This document shows, piece after piece, positions 1 to 8,186 of a DNA stretch of 14,189 nt; positions within the stretch are counted from its first letter, which is position 1, and every line of letters starts with the position of its first letter. This DNA comes from a bacterium (GTDB lineage: Bacteria > Pseudomonadota > Alphaproteobacteria > Caulobacterales > Hyphomonadaceae), in contig JAVBYB010000050.1 in assembly GCA_030824255.1 (NCBI GenBank), forward strand, positions 1 to 14,189, written 5' to 3'. The notes under the pieces were generated by a model that was not told the origin of the DNA, searched no databases, and worked only from the letters and a program-made list of their open reading frames with translations. Made by a program: the position numbers and the translations under genes.

Positions 1-386
1 TCATTGCGCTGTCGGACCACCTGCGGGCAATCGACCACAACCTGTCCGTGGTCATCGAATGCGATGGCCGCATCGCTGGTTTTGCCGTCGGCGACAGGCA
101 GGGCGGCGACGCCTACCTGCGCGAACTCGACGTAGCGCGCAGCTATCAGCAACGTGGCTATGGCGCCCGCCTTGTGCGCGCGTTTGTGCAGACTGCCCGC
201 AAGAACGGCGCGCGTGATGTTTATCTGGCGACCTTCCGCACGCCGCCGTGGAACGCGCCGTTCTATCGCAAGCTCGGCTTCGTGGATGTTGATCGCGCCG
301 ACTACCATCCCTGGATGAAAGCCATGGAAGACGAACAGGCTACCTTCCTGGATCTGTCCACGCGCGTGTTCATGAAACTGGGCTGA
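1..386 (+). CDS. GNAT-family N-acetyltransferase, 3' part
   Basis: The reading frame is open from the left edge (first whole codon at position 3) to TGA at 384-386, so the true start lies outside the window. The fragment carries the acetyl-CoA binding motif of GNAT enzymes, ELDVARSYQQRGYGARLV, in which the Q-x-R-G-Y-G loop holds the pyrophosphate of CoA. Further on it has the usual C-terminal FYRKLGFVDV segment and ends in RVFMKLG, a common end for this group. Family membership is clear from these motifs. The acetyl acceptor (small molecule, antibiotic or protein) cannot be read from the sequence. The next gene faces it and ends only 7 bp away, with no terminator between them. Confidence 0.9.
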   Translation, partial: IALSDHLRAIDHNLSVVIECDGRIAGFAVGDRQGGDAYLRELDVARSYQQRGYGARLVRAFVQTARKNGARDVYLATFRTPPWNAPFYRKLGFVDVDRADYHPWMKAMEDEQATFLDLSTRVFMKLG

Positions 387-393
387 GGCGCGG

Positions 394-1809
394 CTATCCC
401 GCTCGCTCTGCAATTTTCCGCAAATTTTCCGCGTGCGACTTGCGATCGACCGCATAGGGCAGGATCGACAGGATCATCGCCAGCCTCAGCAGCAGGATTG
501 CCGGCAGATACCACCAGCCAAGCGTGACCAGCGCGCTGTCTGGCGCCTGATCTGGCGCGACACCGGATGGAAACTGCGCCAGGGCAAGAACCACTGTGGC
601 AGCCATCACGCCGATCCCTGTGGTCACCTTCATGATGAAGGTATTCGCCGCGAAGAAGACCCCCTCGGATCTGCGTCCGGTCTTTACCTCGGCCTGCTCC
701 ACCAGATCGGATACCATCGAGATCAGAAGCGCCTGCTGGCAGACAAGCAGGATTACATCCACCTGCCCTTGCACCAGAACCACCCAGAACGCTTCGCTCG
801 TTCCCGGTGTCACCACTCCCGTCAACCGAAGCATGATACCGACAGGAAAGGTGAGCACGCCAAGCGCACCGACAAGAATGATGCCGCGCTTCTTGCCCAG
901 CCGCTTGGTCAACACCGCCGCCAACGCCGCGCCAACGGCCGCAGACACAAAGATGACCAGCGTGATGATCCCGATCTGCTCGGGCCGCAGCGCCCAGAAA
1001 TAGGTCGACATATAGACGGACAGCGACTGCCCGAGTCCAAGCGTGGTGCTTGCGATAATCGCCGTCAGAAAAATCGCGCCCATCGATTTGTTGAACAGCG
1101 TCTCGAACATTTCCTTGAAGACAGCACCAATCGTCAGCTTGCGCTGCGGCGGCGCTTGCAGGCGCGGGATCTGTCGGTGTGTGCCAAGGGATGACACGAG
1201 AATCGCCGCCAGCATCACGCCCGCCGCAACCCACGCATAGACGACATAAGCTTCCGGATTGAACTGCCCGTTGGGAATCTCGGGTGTGACGAAAGCTGGA
1301 AACAGGAAGAAGAACATCATCACGGTCATGGCGTTGCCGCCGGTCCAGCCGAAGAAACTGCGCAAGGACTGCAGATGTGTTCGCTGGTCGTAGTCGCGAG
1401 TCAGTTCAGGCGCTAGCGCTGCGCTCGGTGTTTCGAAGAATGTCAGCGCGGTGCGCACCAGCACCGCCATCGTCAGCAGGTACCAGAACAGCGCCTGATC
1501 ATCCCATCCCTTCGGCGGCGTCCACAGCAGGAAGTACGTCACGGCGACGGGAATTGCCGACGCATACATGAACGGATGCCGTCGCCCCCACTTTGATCTG
1601 AGATTGTCGGACCAGTAGCCGACGATCGGATCGGAGATTGCATCAAACACCAGCGCGATCGTCAGCGCGAGACCGACCAGCGGCGCGGGCACGCCAACGA
1701 TCTGCGTGTAGAACATCAGGAGGAATATCTGCAGCCCGGCATCCTTGATGCCGAAGGCCGCTGAGCCAAAACCATAAGCGAGACGCGTACCCAAGGATGG
1801 TGCGCCCAT
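394..1809 (-). CDS. GPH/MelB-type sugar:cation symporter (MFS)
   Basis: This is a 471-residue polytopic inner-membrane protein with about twelve hydrophobic segments. Near the N-terminus, LAYGFGSAAFGIKD is followed by DAISDPIVGYWSD and then a GRRHP loop. These are signatures of the glycoside-pentoside-hexuronide:cation symporter family, and Asp56 and Asp60 sit like the cation-binding aspartates of MelB. I chose the start at 1809 because MGAPSLGTRLAYG aligns with family N-termini. An upstream ATG at 1950 would add 47 residues without membrane character. The chosen start has no good Shine-Dalgarno: a GGGGAGG lies at 1833-1839, too far away, so the start is uncertain. The gene is divergent from the trehalose operon, which hints at a disaccharide or glucoside substrate, but this is inference. 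Confidence 0.85.
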   Translation of the reverse strand: MGAPSLGTRLAYGFGSAAFGIKDAGLQIFLLMFYTQIVGVPAPLVGLALTIALVFDAISDPIVGYWSDNLRSKWGRRHPFMYASAIPVAVTYFLLWTPPKGWDDQALFWYLLTMAVLVRTALTFFETPSAALAPELTRDYDQRTHLQSLRSFFGWTGGNAMTVMMFFFLFPAFVTPEIPNGQFNPEAYVVYAWVAAGVMLAAILVSSLGTHRQIPRLQAPPQRKLTIGAVFKEMFETLFNKSMGAIFLTAIIASTTLGLGQSLSVYMSTYFWALRPEQIGIITLVIFVSAAVGAALAAVLTKRLGKKRGIILVGALGVLTFPVGIMLRLTGVVTPGTSEAFWVVLVQGQVDVILLVCQQALLISMVSDLVEQAEVKTGRRSEGVFFAANTFIMKVTTGIGVMAATVVLALAQFPSGVAPDQAPDSALVTLGWWYLPAILLLRLAMILSILPYAVDRKSHAENLRKIAERAG

Positions 1810-1953
1810 TTGAGCCGTGTCCGCTATATCCGCCTCCCCGCGTTTCCAGAACGCTAGGCCAGCGTGCGCCGCATCAACAACCCGGCGCCCCGGCGTCATC
1901 ACGCGCAGAATTTTGCACACGTCAGCCAATCGGCGCTGATTGCCGCGCAAGGG

Positions 1954-1981
1954 TTGCGGGGCCGTTCGATCGCCCTACGTC
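1954..1981 (+). promoter_or_regulatory. Candidate promoter of the otsB operon
   Basis: TTGCGGG (1954-1960) and CCTACGTC (1974-1981), 13 nt apart, each match five of seven defined bases of the Caulobacter-type housekeeping consensus. The transcript would start near 1988 and leave a very short leader before the start codon at 2004. A small inverted repeat, CAATC at 1927-1931 and GATTG at 1938-1942, lies just upstream. This is a weak pattern match only. Confidence 0.3.
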
Positions 1982-2003
1982 TACCCTTGGGACCTGGAGC
2001 CAA

Positions 2004-2756
2004 ATGACTGTTTCTATGACGATTTCTGATCCGCCATTTCAGCTACTTGATGGCGCGAGCCTGTTTCTGGACCTCGACGGCACGATTCTCGAACTTGCCG
2101 AGACGCCCGGCCAGGTGACCGTGGGCCAGAATGTCCGCGACGTACTCACACTCGCCTCACAGCGGCTCGACGGCCGCATCGCAATTGTCAGCGGCCGCGC
2201 CGCTGAAGATGTCGCCACGCTTCTATCAGGCATTCCGGTCCACATAAGCGGCAGCCATGGCGCGGAGATGCGCTGGGCCGATGGCCGACGCCACACGCCA
2301 GAACGCAATCCCGCGCTCGATCATGCCTTGATGGCGTTGCGGGCATTCGCGTCCGGCCACCCCGGTCTGCTTGTCGAGGACAAACCGTTCGGTGTCGCGC
2401 TGCATTACCGGCTCGCCCCGCAATACGAGGCTGAAAGCCGCGCGCTCGCGCTCCGTCTCTCGCGCGAAACAGGTCTCCCGCTTCAACCCGGCAAGATGGT
2501 GCAGGAGTTGAAGTCCGGTCCGCGCGACAAGGGCAATGCCATTGCCGCGTTCATGGCGGAGGAGCCAATGAAGCATGGCGCCCCGATCTTCCTCGGGGAC
2601 GACGACAACGACGAGGCCGGCTTTGCGATAGCCGCACAGCTTGGCGGCGCCGGCATACTTGTAGGCCCCGAACGTCCGACCGGCGCCTTGTGGCGGCTAT
2701 CCGGCGTCTCGGCGACGCTTTCCTGGCTCGCTTCCGCTCTTGGAGCCCGCACATGA
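2004..2756 (+). CDS. otsB: Trehalose-6-phosphate phosphatase
   Basis: The 250-residue HAD-superfamily phosphatase converts trehalose-6-phosphate to trehalose in the cytoplasm, the second step of the OtsAB pathway. It has HAD motif I DLDGT (residues 23-27, with Asp23 as nucleophile and Asp25 as acid/base), motif II SGR (63-65), the OtsB signature GSHGAE (83-88), the motif III lysine in PRDKG (Lys176) and motif IV GDDDNDE (198-204). Motif IV is usually GDDxTDE; here Asn replaces Thr, which leaves the metal-binding acids intact. The frame is open further upstream to 1797, but ATG 2004 is preceded by GGAG at 1996-1999 with normal spacing and gives the standard family length. Its stop overlaps the next start as ATGA, so translation is probably coupled. 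Confidence 0.93.
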   Translation: MTVSMTISDPPFQLLDGASLFLDLDGTILELAETPGQVTVGQNVRDVLTLASQRLDGRIAIVSGRAAEDVATLLSGIPVHISGSHGAEMRWADGRRHTPERNPALDHALMALRAFASGHPGLLVEDKPFGVALHYRLAPQYEAESRALALRLSRETGLPLQPGKMVQELKSGPRDKGNAIAAFMAEEPMKHGAPIFLGDDDNDEAGFAIAAQLGGAGILVGPERPTGALWRLSGVSATLSWLASALGART

Positions 2757-4546
2757 CCGCCAATCTCGATCTCTGGCCCATCGGTAATTGCCAGGTCAGC
2801 GCGCTGATTGACCGCAAGGGCAGCTTTGTCTGGGCCTGCGCGCCACGCGTCGACGGCGATGCGGTATTCTCTGCATTGCTGTCTGGCGCAGAGGATTCGG
2901 CAACTGCCCACGGTCTCTGGGACATTGCCCTGGAAGACTGCGTATCCACCGAACAGTCCTACCTGCGCAACACCGCCGTGCTCGTCAGCCGTCATACGGA
3001 TGCAAACGGCAACGCCATCGAGGTGACCGACTTCTGCCCGCGCATGGAAGGCCCCGGCCGCACCTATCGCCCGGTCGCTTTCGTTCGCGTCGTACGCCCT
3101 GTTTCTGGCAGCCCACGCATTCGCGTGCGCCTGAGACCGACGCATATGTGGGGACAGACAGACGTGAGCCGCGTCATCGGCTCAAACCACATCCGCTACG
3201 TCGCCAATGGCTGGAGCCTGCGCCTCTCCACCACCGCGCCTGTCGGCGTCATCATGGAAGAGCGCGCCTTTCGCATCGAGAAGCCCCTGCACTTCTTCCT
3301 CGGCCCGGACGAGAGCTTCGTCGGCCCCGTCGGCGCCACTGTCGAGCGCATGCTGGACGACACCACAGCCGGCTGGCGCGAATGGGTGCGCGGCCTCGCC
3401 ATCCCGCCCGAATGGCAGGACGTTGTGATACGCGCCGCCATCACGCTGAAACTCTGCCAGCACGAGGAAACCGGCGCCATCGTCGCCGCGCTTACCACCT
3501 CCATCCCGGAGCACGCCAACTCCCAGCGCAACTGGGACTATCGCTATTGCTGGATCCGCGACGCCTACTACACCGTGCAGGCGCTCAACCGCCTCGGCGC
3601 GCTCGACGTGCTGGAAAGCTATCTCGCCTACCTGCGCAACATCGTGGACGCTGCCGGCCAGGGCCATATCCAGCCGCTCTACTCCGTGCTCGGAGAAGCT
3701 CGCATTACGGAGCGCGTGGAGCCTTCGTTGCCTGGCTATCGCAGCATGGGTCCTGTGCGCGTCGGCAACGAGGCGTATTCCCAGATCCAGCACGATGCTT
3801 ACGGCCAGATCGTGCTCTCCAGCGTGCAGGCCTTCATGGACCAGCGCCTTCTCCGACCCTCCGGCCCCGAAGACTTCGCAGCCCTCGAACGTGTCGGCGA
3901 GCGCGCATGGGCCGCGCACGACCAGCCTGACGCCGGCCTGTGGGAGCTGCGCACGAAACAGGATGTGCACACCTACTCCGCCGCCATGTGCTGGGCGGCC
4001 TGCGATCGTCTCGTCATGGCCGCGACCACTCTCGGCCTGCCCGAGCGCGCGGCCTTCTGGGCCGACCGCGCCCAGCGCATCAGAACGAAAATCGAAAGCT
4101 CCGCCTGGAGCGATGAGCGCGGCTGGATGTCCGCCGTCTTCTCAGGCGACCAACTCGACGCAAGCCTGCTCCAGCTTCTGGACCTCCGCTTCCTCGCCCC
4201 GTCCGACCCGCGCTTCAAGGGCACGCTCGCCGCCGTGGAAAAGCGGTTGCGGCGAGGCTCCCACATGCTGCGCTATGCCCACGAGGACGATTTCGGCCTG
4301 CCCGCTACTGCGTTCAACGTCTGCACGTTCTGGCTGATCGAGGCGCTGCATCTGACGGGCCGCACGGACGAAGCCCGCACGCTTTTCGAAGAGATGCTGT
4401 CGCGCAGGACTGCCTCAGGATTGCTCTCCGAAGACATTGACCCCGTCTCCGGCGAACTCTGGGGGAACTATCCGCAGACCTATTCGCTGGTAGGCCTGAT
4501 CAATTGCGCCGTTCTACTCAGCAAGCCATGGAGCGCCTTCCGATGA
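2753..4546 (+). CDS. GH15 glycoside hydrolase (trehalase/glucoamylase-like)
   Basis: The protein has 597 residues. An N-terminal beta-rich domain of the type found in GH15 trehalases (about 1-210, opening MTANLDLWPIGNCQVSALID) is followed by an alpha/alpha-barrel GH15 catalytic domain (about 220-595). Visible signatures are NWDYRYCWIRDA (260-271), GLWELR with Glu398 as likely general acid, and LLSEDIDP with Glu560 as likely general base, then GNYPQTYSLVGLI. There is no signal peptide, so it should act in the cytoplasm. Start 2753 overlaps the otsB stop and follows GGAG at 2742-2745. Its place between otsB and otsA suggests it acts on trehalose or on alpha-glucan. GH15 includes both trehalases and glucoamylases, and the sequence alone does not separate them here. 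Family assignment is firm; substrate is inference. Confidence 0.9.
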   Translation: MTANLDLWPIGNCQVSALIDRKGSFVWACAPRVDGDAVFSALLSGAEDSATAHGLWDIALEDCVSTEQSYLRNTAVLVSRHTDANGNAIEVTDFCPRMEGPGRTYRPVAFVRVVRPVSGSPRIRVRLRPTHMWGQTDVSRVIGSNHIRYVANGWSLRLSTTAPVGVIMEERAFRIEKPLHFFLGPDESFVGPVGATVERMLDDTTAGWREWVRGLAIPPEWQDVVIRAAITLKLCQHEETGAIVAALTTSIPEHANSQRNWDYRYCWIRDAYYTVQALNRLGALDVLESYLAYLRNIVDAAGQGHIQPLYSVLGEARITERVEPSLPGYRSMGPVRVGNEAYSQIQHDAYGQIVLSSVQAFMDQRLLRPSGPEDFAALERVGERAWAAHDQPDAGLWELRTKQDVHTYSAAMCWAACDRLVMAATTLGLPERAAFWADRAQRIRTKIESSAWSDERGWMSAVFSGDQLDASLLQLLDLRFLAPSDPRFKGTLAAVEKRLRRGSHMLRYAHEDDFGLPATAFNVCTFWLIEALHLTGRTDEARTLFEEMLSRRTASGLLSEDIDPVSGELWGNYPQTYSLVGLINCAVLLSKPWSAFR

Positions 4547-5922
4547 GCAGGTTGATCATCGTTTCAAATCGCGTCCACGCGCCCGGCGGCCCGGACACGG
4601 GCGCTCAGGGCGGCCTCGCTGTGGCCCTTCAGGCCGCGCTGAAACAGTATCGCGGCATCTGGTTCGGCTGGTCCGGCGAACGCACCGACAACTACACCGG
4701 CCAGATCACCTTCCAGCGCAGCGATGATGTCACCACCGCCACGGTCGACCTCGAAGACCAGGACATCGAGGAATACTATAACGGGTACGCCAACCGCACG
4801 CTGTGGCCGCTTTTCCATTACCGGATAGATCTCGCTGAATACGACCGCGGCTTTGCCGGCGGCTACAAGCGCGTCAACGAACGCTTCGCCGAAACGCTCC
4901 GGCCGCTCGTGGAGCCGGATGATGTGGTCTGGATCCAGGACTACCACCTGTTCCCGCTGGGCGACGCGCTGCGCAAACTAGGAAGCCGCAACCGGCTGGG
5001 CTTCTTCCTGCATATCCCGTGGCCGCCGCGTCGCTTGCTCACAACATTGCCCGAAGCCGAAGACCTCGTACGAAGCCTGTTCGCCTACGACCTCATCGGC
5101 TTCCACACCGATGAGTGGCTCACCTCCTTCCGCGAGTTCGCCCAGCACGAGCTCGGCGCGAAGTGGGACGGCAGAGGCGTGCTGACGCTCGGCAACCGCC
5201 GCGTCCGCTTGCAGACCTGCCCCATCGGCATCGACGCCAAGGAGTTCGCAGCCCTGTCCGCCAGCGATGCCGCCATGGAAGCGCACCGCCAGATGATCGA
5301 AAGCGCCAATGGCCGCGCGATGATGATCGGCGTCGATCGCCTCGATTATTCGAAAGGCCTCGAAGAGCGCTTCTGTGGCTATGAGCGCTTCCTTCGCGAC
5401 CGACCGGATGAGCGCAAGCATGTGTTTCTGCTGCAGATCGCTCCGCCCTCGCGCGTGACCGTCGAAACCTACCAGGCGATCCGCGGCCGACTTGAGGCGC
5501 TCTCTGGACAGATCAACGGCGCCTATGCCGATGTCGATTGGGTGCCCATTCGTTATGTGAACAAGGGCTATCCGCGCGATGTGCTTGCCGGCATCTATCG
5601 CGCCGCAAGGATTGGCCTCGTCACCCCACTGCGCGACGGGATGAACCTCGTGGCGAAGGAATACGTCGCCGCACAGGACCCGGAAGACCCCGGCGTCCTG
5701 ATCCTCTCGCGCTTCGCGGGCGCCGCCGAGCAGATGGAAGACGCTGTGCTCGTGAATCCGCACAGCGCCGAGGAAATATCGGATGCCATCTCCCTTGCCC
5801 TCCGCATGGATCGCAAGGAGCGGGTTCAGCGCTGGCGCAGGCTGATGGACAGCGTTACCCGCGAAGACGTTCTCTGGTGGCGCAAGACCTTCACCGACGC
5901 GCTGATGCGCGAAAGGGTCTAG
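4543..5922 (+). CDS. otsA: Trehalose-6-phosphate synthase
   Basis: This 459-residue GT20 retaining glycosyltransferase joins glucose from a nucleotide sugar (UDP-glucose in the classical enzyme) to glucose-6-phosphate. It opens MSRLIIVSNRV and has the N-terminal GGLAVAL loop (23-29), FGWSG (41-45), WIQDYHL (130-136), FLHIPWPP (155-162), IGFHT (185-189), DRLDYSKGL (265-273) and LRDGMNLVAKEY (363-374), so every conserved GT20 block is present at normal length. The ATG at 4543 overlaps the stop of the GH15 gene (ATGA) and has GGAG at 4530-4533. An in-frame ATG at 4504 inside the upstream gene is less likely. Its TAG stop overlaps the stop of the convergent parC gene on one CTAG. Confidence 0.95.
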   Translation: MSRLIIVSNRVHAPGGPDTGAQGGLAVALQAALKQYRGIWFGWSGERTDNYTGQITFQRSDDVTTATVDLEDQDIEEYYNGYANRTLWPLFHYRIDLAEYDRGFAGGYKRVNERFAETLRPLVEPDDVVWIQDYHLFPLGDALRKLGSRNRLGFFLHIPWPPRRLLTTLPEAEDLVRSLFAYDLIGFHTDEWLTSFREFAQHELGAKWDGRGVLTLGNRRVRLQTCPIGIDAKEFAALSASDAAMEAHRQMIESANGRAMMIGVDRLDYSKGLEERFCGYERFLRDRPDERKHVFLLQIAPPSRVTVETYQAIRGRLEALSGQINGAYADVDWVPIRYVNKGYPRDVLAGIYRAARIGLVTPLRDGMNLVAKEYVAAQDPEDPGVLILSRFAGAAEQMEDAVLVNPHSAEEISDAISLALRMDRKERVQRWRRLMDSVTREDVLWWRKTFTDALMRERV

Positions 5923-8165
5923 CCCACGAACTTCCCGTTCTTGTTGAACCCGCGCGGCGCGAGCCGGCCCGCTTGCGAGCGCTTGCCGACCCATTCCTTC
6001 CAGTCGTCAGCAGATTGCTGGCGTCCGGCGGTATCCACCCAGGTCAGGCCATCGGCTTTGCCGAACGTCTTGAGGTCCAGCAGCCCGCCGTCGGCGAACG
6101 ACTGGATTTTCACGCCCTTGCCGCGCGCCATTTCCGGCATCTCGTCCATCTTGAAGACGAGGAGCTTCCGGTTCTTGCCGATCGACGCCACGAGATCGCC
6201 TTCCACCTTCACGCAAACAGCCAGCTTCTCCTTCGGCCCGACATTCAGGACGATCTTTCCCTTGCGGGTCGAAGAGATCAGCTCGGACTCCTGCACGATG
6301 AAGCCATAGCCCTTGTTGGAAGCCACGATGCGACGCGACTTGTCCTGCGGGATGAACATTGAATCGATCGTCTCGGATTCGGGCACTTCCAGGTTGAGGC
6401 GGATCGGTTCGCCATGGCCGCGGCCGCCGGGCAGCTTGTCGGCGCCGACGGTGAAGGCGCGGCCGCCCGAAGCCATGAGCACGACCTTGTCCGTCGTCTG
6501 GCACTCCAGCGACAGAGCAAGCTCGTCGCCTTCCTTGAACTTCAGCTCGTCCAGCTTCTGGTTGTGCCCCTTGAGCGCGCGGATCCAGCCCATGCTGGAA
6601 AGAACCACCGTCACAGGTTCCTTCACGATCAGCGCTTCGAGAGCGGCCTCGGTGTCGATCTCTTTCGCTTCGCCGAAATTGGACCGGCGCTTGCCCAGTT
6701 TCTTGCCGGGATCGAAAACGTCGCGCGCAGCTTTCAGCTGGCGCTTCACTTCCGTCCACTGGCGGCCGGTCGAGCCGAGCAGAAGTTCGATCTCGCGCTT
6801 CTCTTCCGAAAGCTCCTTGTGCTCGCGCTGGATCTCGATTTCCTCGAGCTTGCGCAGGGCGCGGAGGCGCATGTTGAGGATCGCATCCACCTGAATCTCG
6901 CTCAGGCGGAACTTCTTCATCATGACGGCCTTCGGATCGTCCTCATAACGGATGATCCGGATGACTTCATCGATGTTGAGATAGGCCTTGAGAAAACCAT
7001 CGAGGATTTCGAGGCGGTGATCGATCTTGCCCAGCCGGTGTTTGGCCCGGCGAACGATCACTTCGCGGCGATGATCGAGATAGGCATTCAACAGATCCCG
7101 CAGCCCCATCACGCGCGGCACGCCGTGATCGAGCACGTTCATGTTGACCGGGAAACGCGTCTCCAGTTCGCACTGGCGGAACAGGCTCGCCATCAGCACG
7201 TCGGCTTCAACCGTGCGAGACTTGGGCGTCAGCACGATACGCACGTCCTCGGTGGACTCGTCCATCGCGTCTTCGAGCAGCGGCGCCTTCTTTGTTTCGA
7301 TCAGTTCGGCAAGGCGCTCCATCAGCTTGGACTTCTGCACCTGGTAGGGAATCTCGGTGACGATGACGCGCCACATGCCGCGACCAAGGTCTTCCTTCGT
7401 CCACTTCGCCTGGCAACGCACGCCGCCACGGCCGGTTGCGTAGACTTCGCGCAGACCTTCCTTCGTCTCCACAATCACGCCCCCCGTCGGGAAGTCGGGA
7501 CCGGAAACGATCGTCAGCAGGTCGTCCACCGTAGCCTTCGGATGATCGAGCAGGTGGATCGCGGCGTCGATGCACTCAGCCGGGTTGTGCGGCGGGATCG
7601 ACGTCGCCATGCCGACCGCAATGCCCGACGATCCGTTGACCAGCAGGTTGGGGAAACCAGACGCCAGAACCACCGGCTCCCTGTGCGTCCCGTCATAGGT
7701 TTCCTTGAAATCGACAGCGTCGTCCTCAAGGCCTTCCAGCAGCAGCATCGCCGCCGGCGTCAGCTTCGCTTCCGTGTAGCGGAATGCGGCGGCGGCATCG
7801 CCGTCGATGTTCCCGAAGTTGCCCTGGCCATCGACCAGCGGGGCCCGCGTCGCGAAGTCCTGCGCGAGGCGCACCATGGCGTCATAGATCGATTGATCGC
7901 CGTGCGGGTGATACTTACCGATGACTTCACCGACCACGGTGGCCGATTTGCGGTGGCCGCCCTGCGGGTTCAGCCCGAGTTGGCTCATGGAATAAAGCAC
8001 TCGCCGGTGCACCGGCTTCAGGCCGTCACGCGCATCCGGCAGCGCCCGCGCAGTAATCGTCGACAGGGCATAGGCGAGATAACGCTTCGACAGCGCCTCG
8101 TTCATCGGTTCGTCGATGATGTCCCCGCCATTGTCAGACGGATCCATTGTCGTGTTCTTCGCCAT
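5919..8165 (-). CDS. parC: DNA topoisomerase IV subunit A
   Basis: The 748-residue subunit cuts and rejoins DNA and, with ParE, separates daughter chromosomes. The N-terminal breakage-reunion domain (about 20-480) shows DGLKPVHRRVLYSM, GKYHPHGDQSIYDAM and VDGQGNFGNIDGD. The active-site Tyr130 lies in AFRYTEAKL. The C-terminal half (about 510-735) is the repeated beta-pinwheel DNA-wrapping region. Length and layout fit ParC better than GyrA. In the quinolone-determining region, Gln91 and Asp95 stand where E. coli ParC has Ser80 and Glu84. The start at 8165 follows a purine-rich AAGAAGA stretch; Met7 at 8147 is an alternative. The gene begins 21 bp after recO, so the two are probably co-transcribed. 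Confidence 0.95.
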   Translation of the reverse strand: MAKNTTMDPSDNGGDIIDEPMNEALSKRYLAYALSTITARALPDARDGLKPVHRRVLYSMSQLGLNPQGGHRKSATVVGEVIGKYHPHGDQSIYDAMVRLAQDFATRAPLVDGQGNFGNIDGDAAAAFRYTEAKLTPAAMLLLEGLEDDAVDFKETYDGTHREPVVLASGFPNLLVNGSSGIAVGMATSIPPHNPAECIDAAIHLLDHPKATVDDLLTIVSGPDFPTGGVIVETKEGLREVYATGRGGVRCQAKWTKEDLGRGMWRVIVTEIPYQVQKSKLMERLAELIETKKAPLLEDAMDESTEDVRIVLTPKSRTVEADVLMASLFRQCELETRFPVNMNVLDHGVPRVMGLRDLLNAYLDHRREVIVRRAKHRLGKIDHRLEILDGFLKAYLNIDEVIRIIRYEDDPKAVMMKKFRLSEIQVDAILNMRLRALRKLEEIEIQREHKELSEEKREIELLLGSTGRQWTEVKRQLKAARDVFDPGKKLGKRRSNFGEAKEIDTEAALEALIVKEPVTVVLSSMGWIRALKGHNQKLDELKFKEGDELALSLECQTTDKVVLMASGGRAFTVGADKLPGGRGHGEPIRLNLEVPESETIDSMFIPQDKSRRIVASNKGYGFIVQESELISSTRKGKIVLNVGPKEKLAVCVKVEGDLVASIGKNRKLLVFKMDEMPEMARGKGVKIQSFADGGLLDLKTFGKADGLTWVDTAGRQQSADDWKEWVGKRSQAGRLAPRGFNKNGKFVG

Positions 8166-8186
8166 ACTTGTCTTCTTCTTGTCGAA

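Noticed and set aside
302..1234. A 310-codon minus-strand frame overlapping the symporter
   Set aside because: It is a shifted frame within the symporter gene; its translation is hydrophilic and low in complexity, while the symporter frame has family motifs throughout.
1797..2003. A 69-residue N-terminal extension of otsB
   Set aside because: The extra residues are Pro/Arg-rich and unlike any OtsB. ATG 2004 has its own Shine-Dalgarno and gives the normal family length.
3182..3970. A 262-codon open frame on the minus strand
   Set aside because: It is antisense to the GH15 gene, with no domain and no ribosome site linked to a plausible start.
4978..5994. A 338-codon open frame on the minus strand
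   Set aside because: It is antisense to otsA, whose GT20 motifs are complete; the composition is that of a shadow frame.
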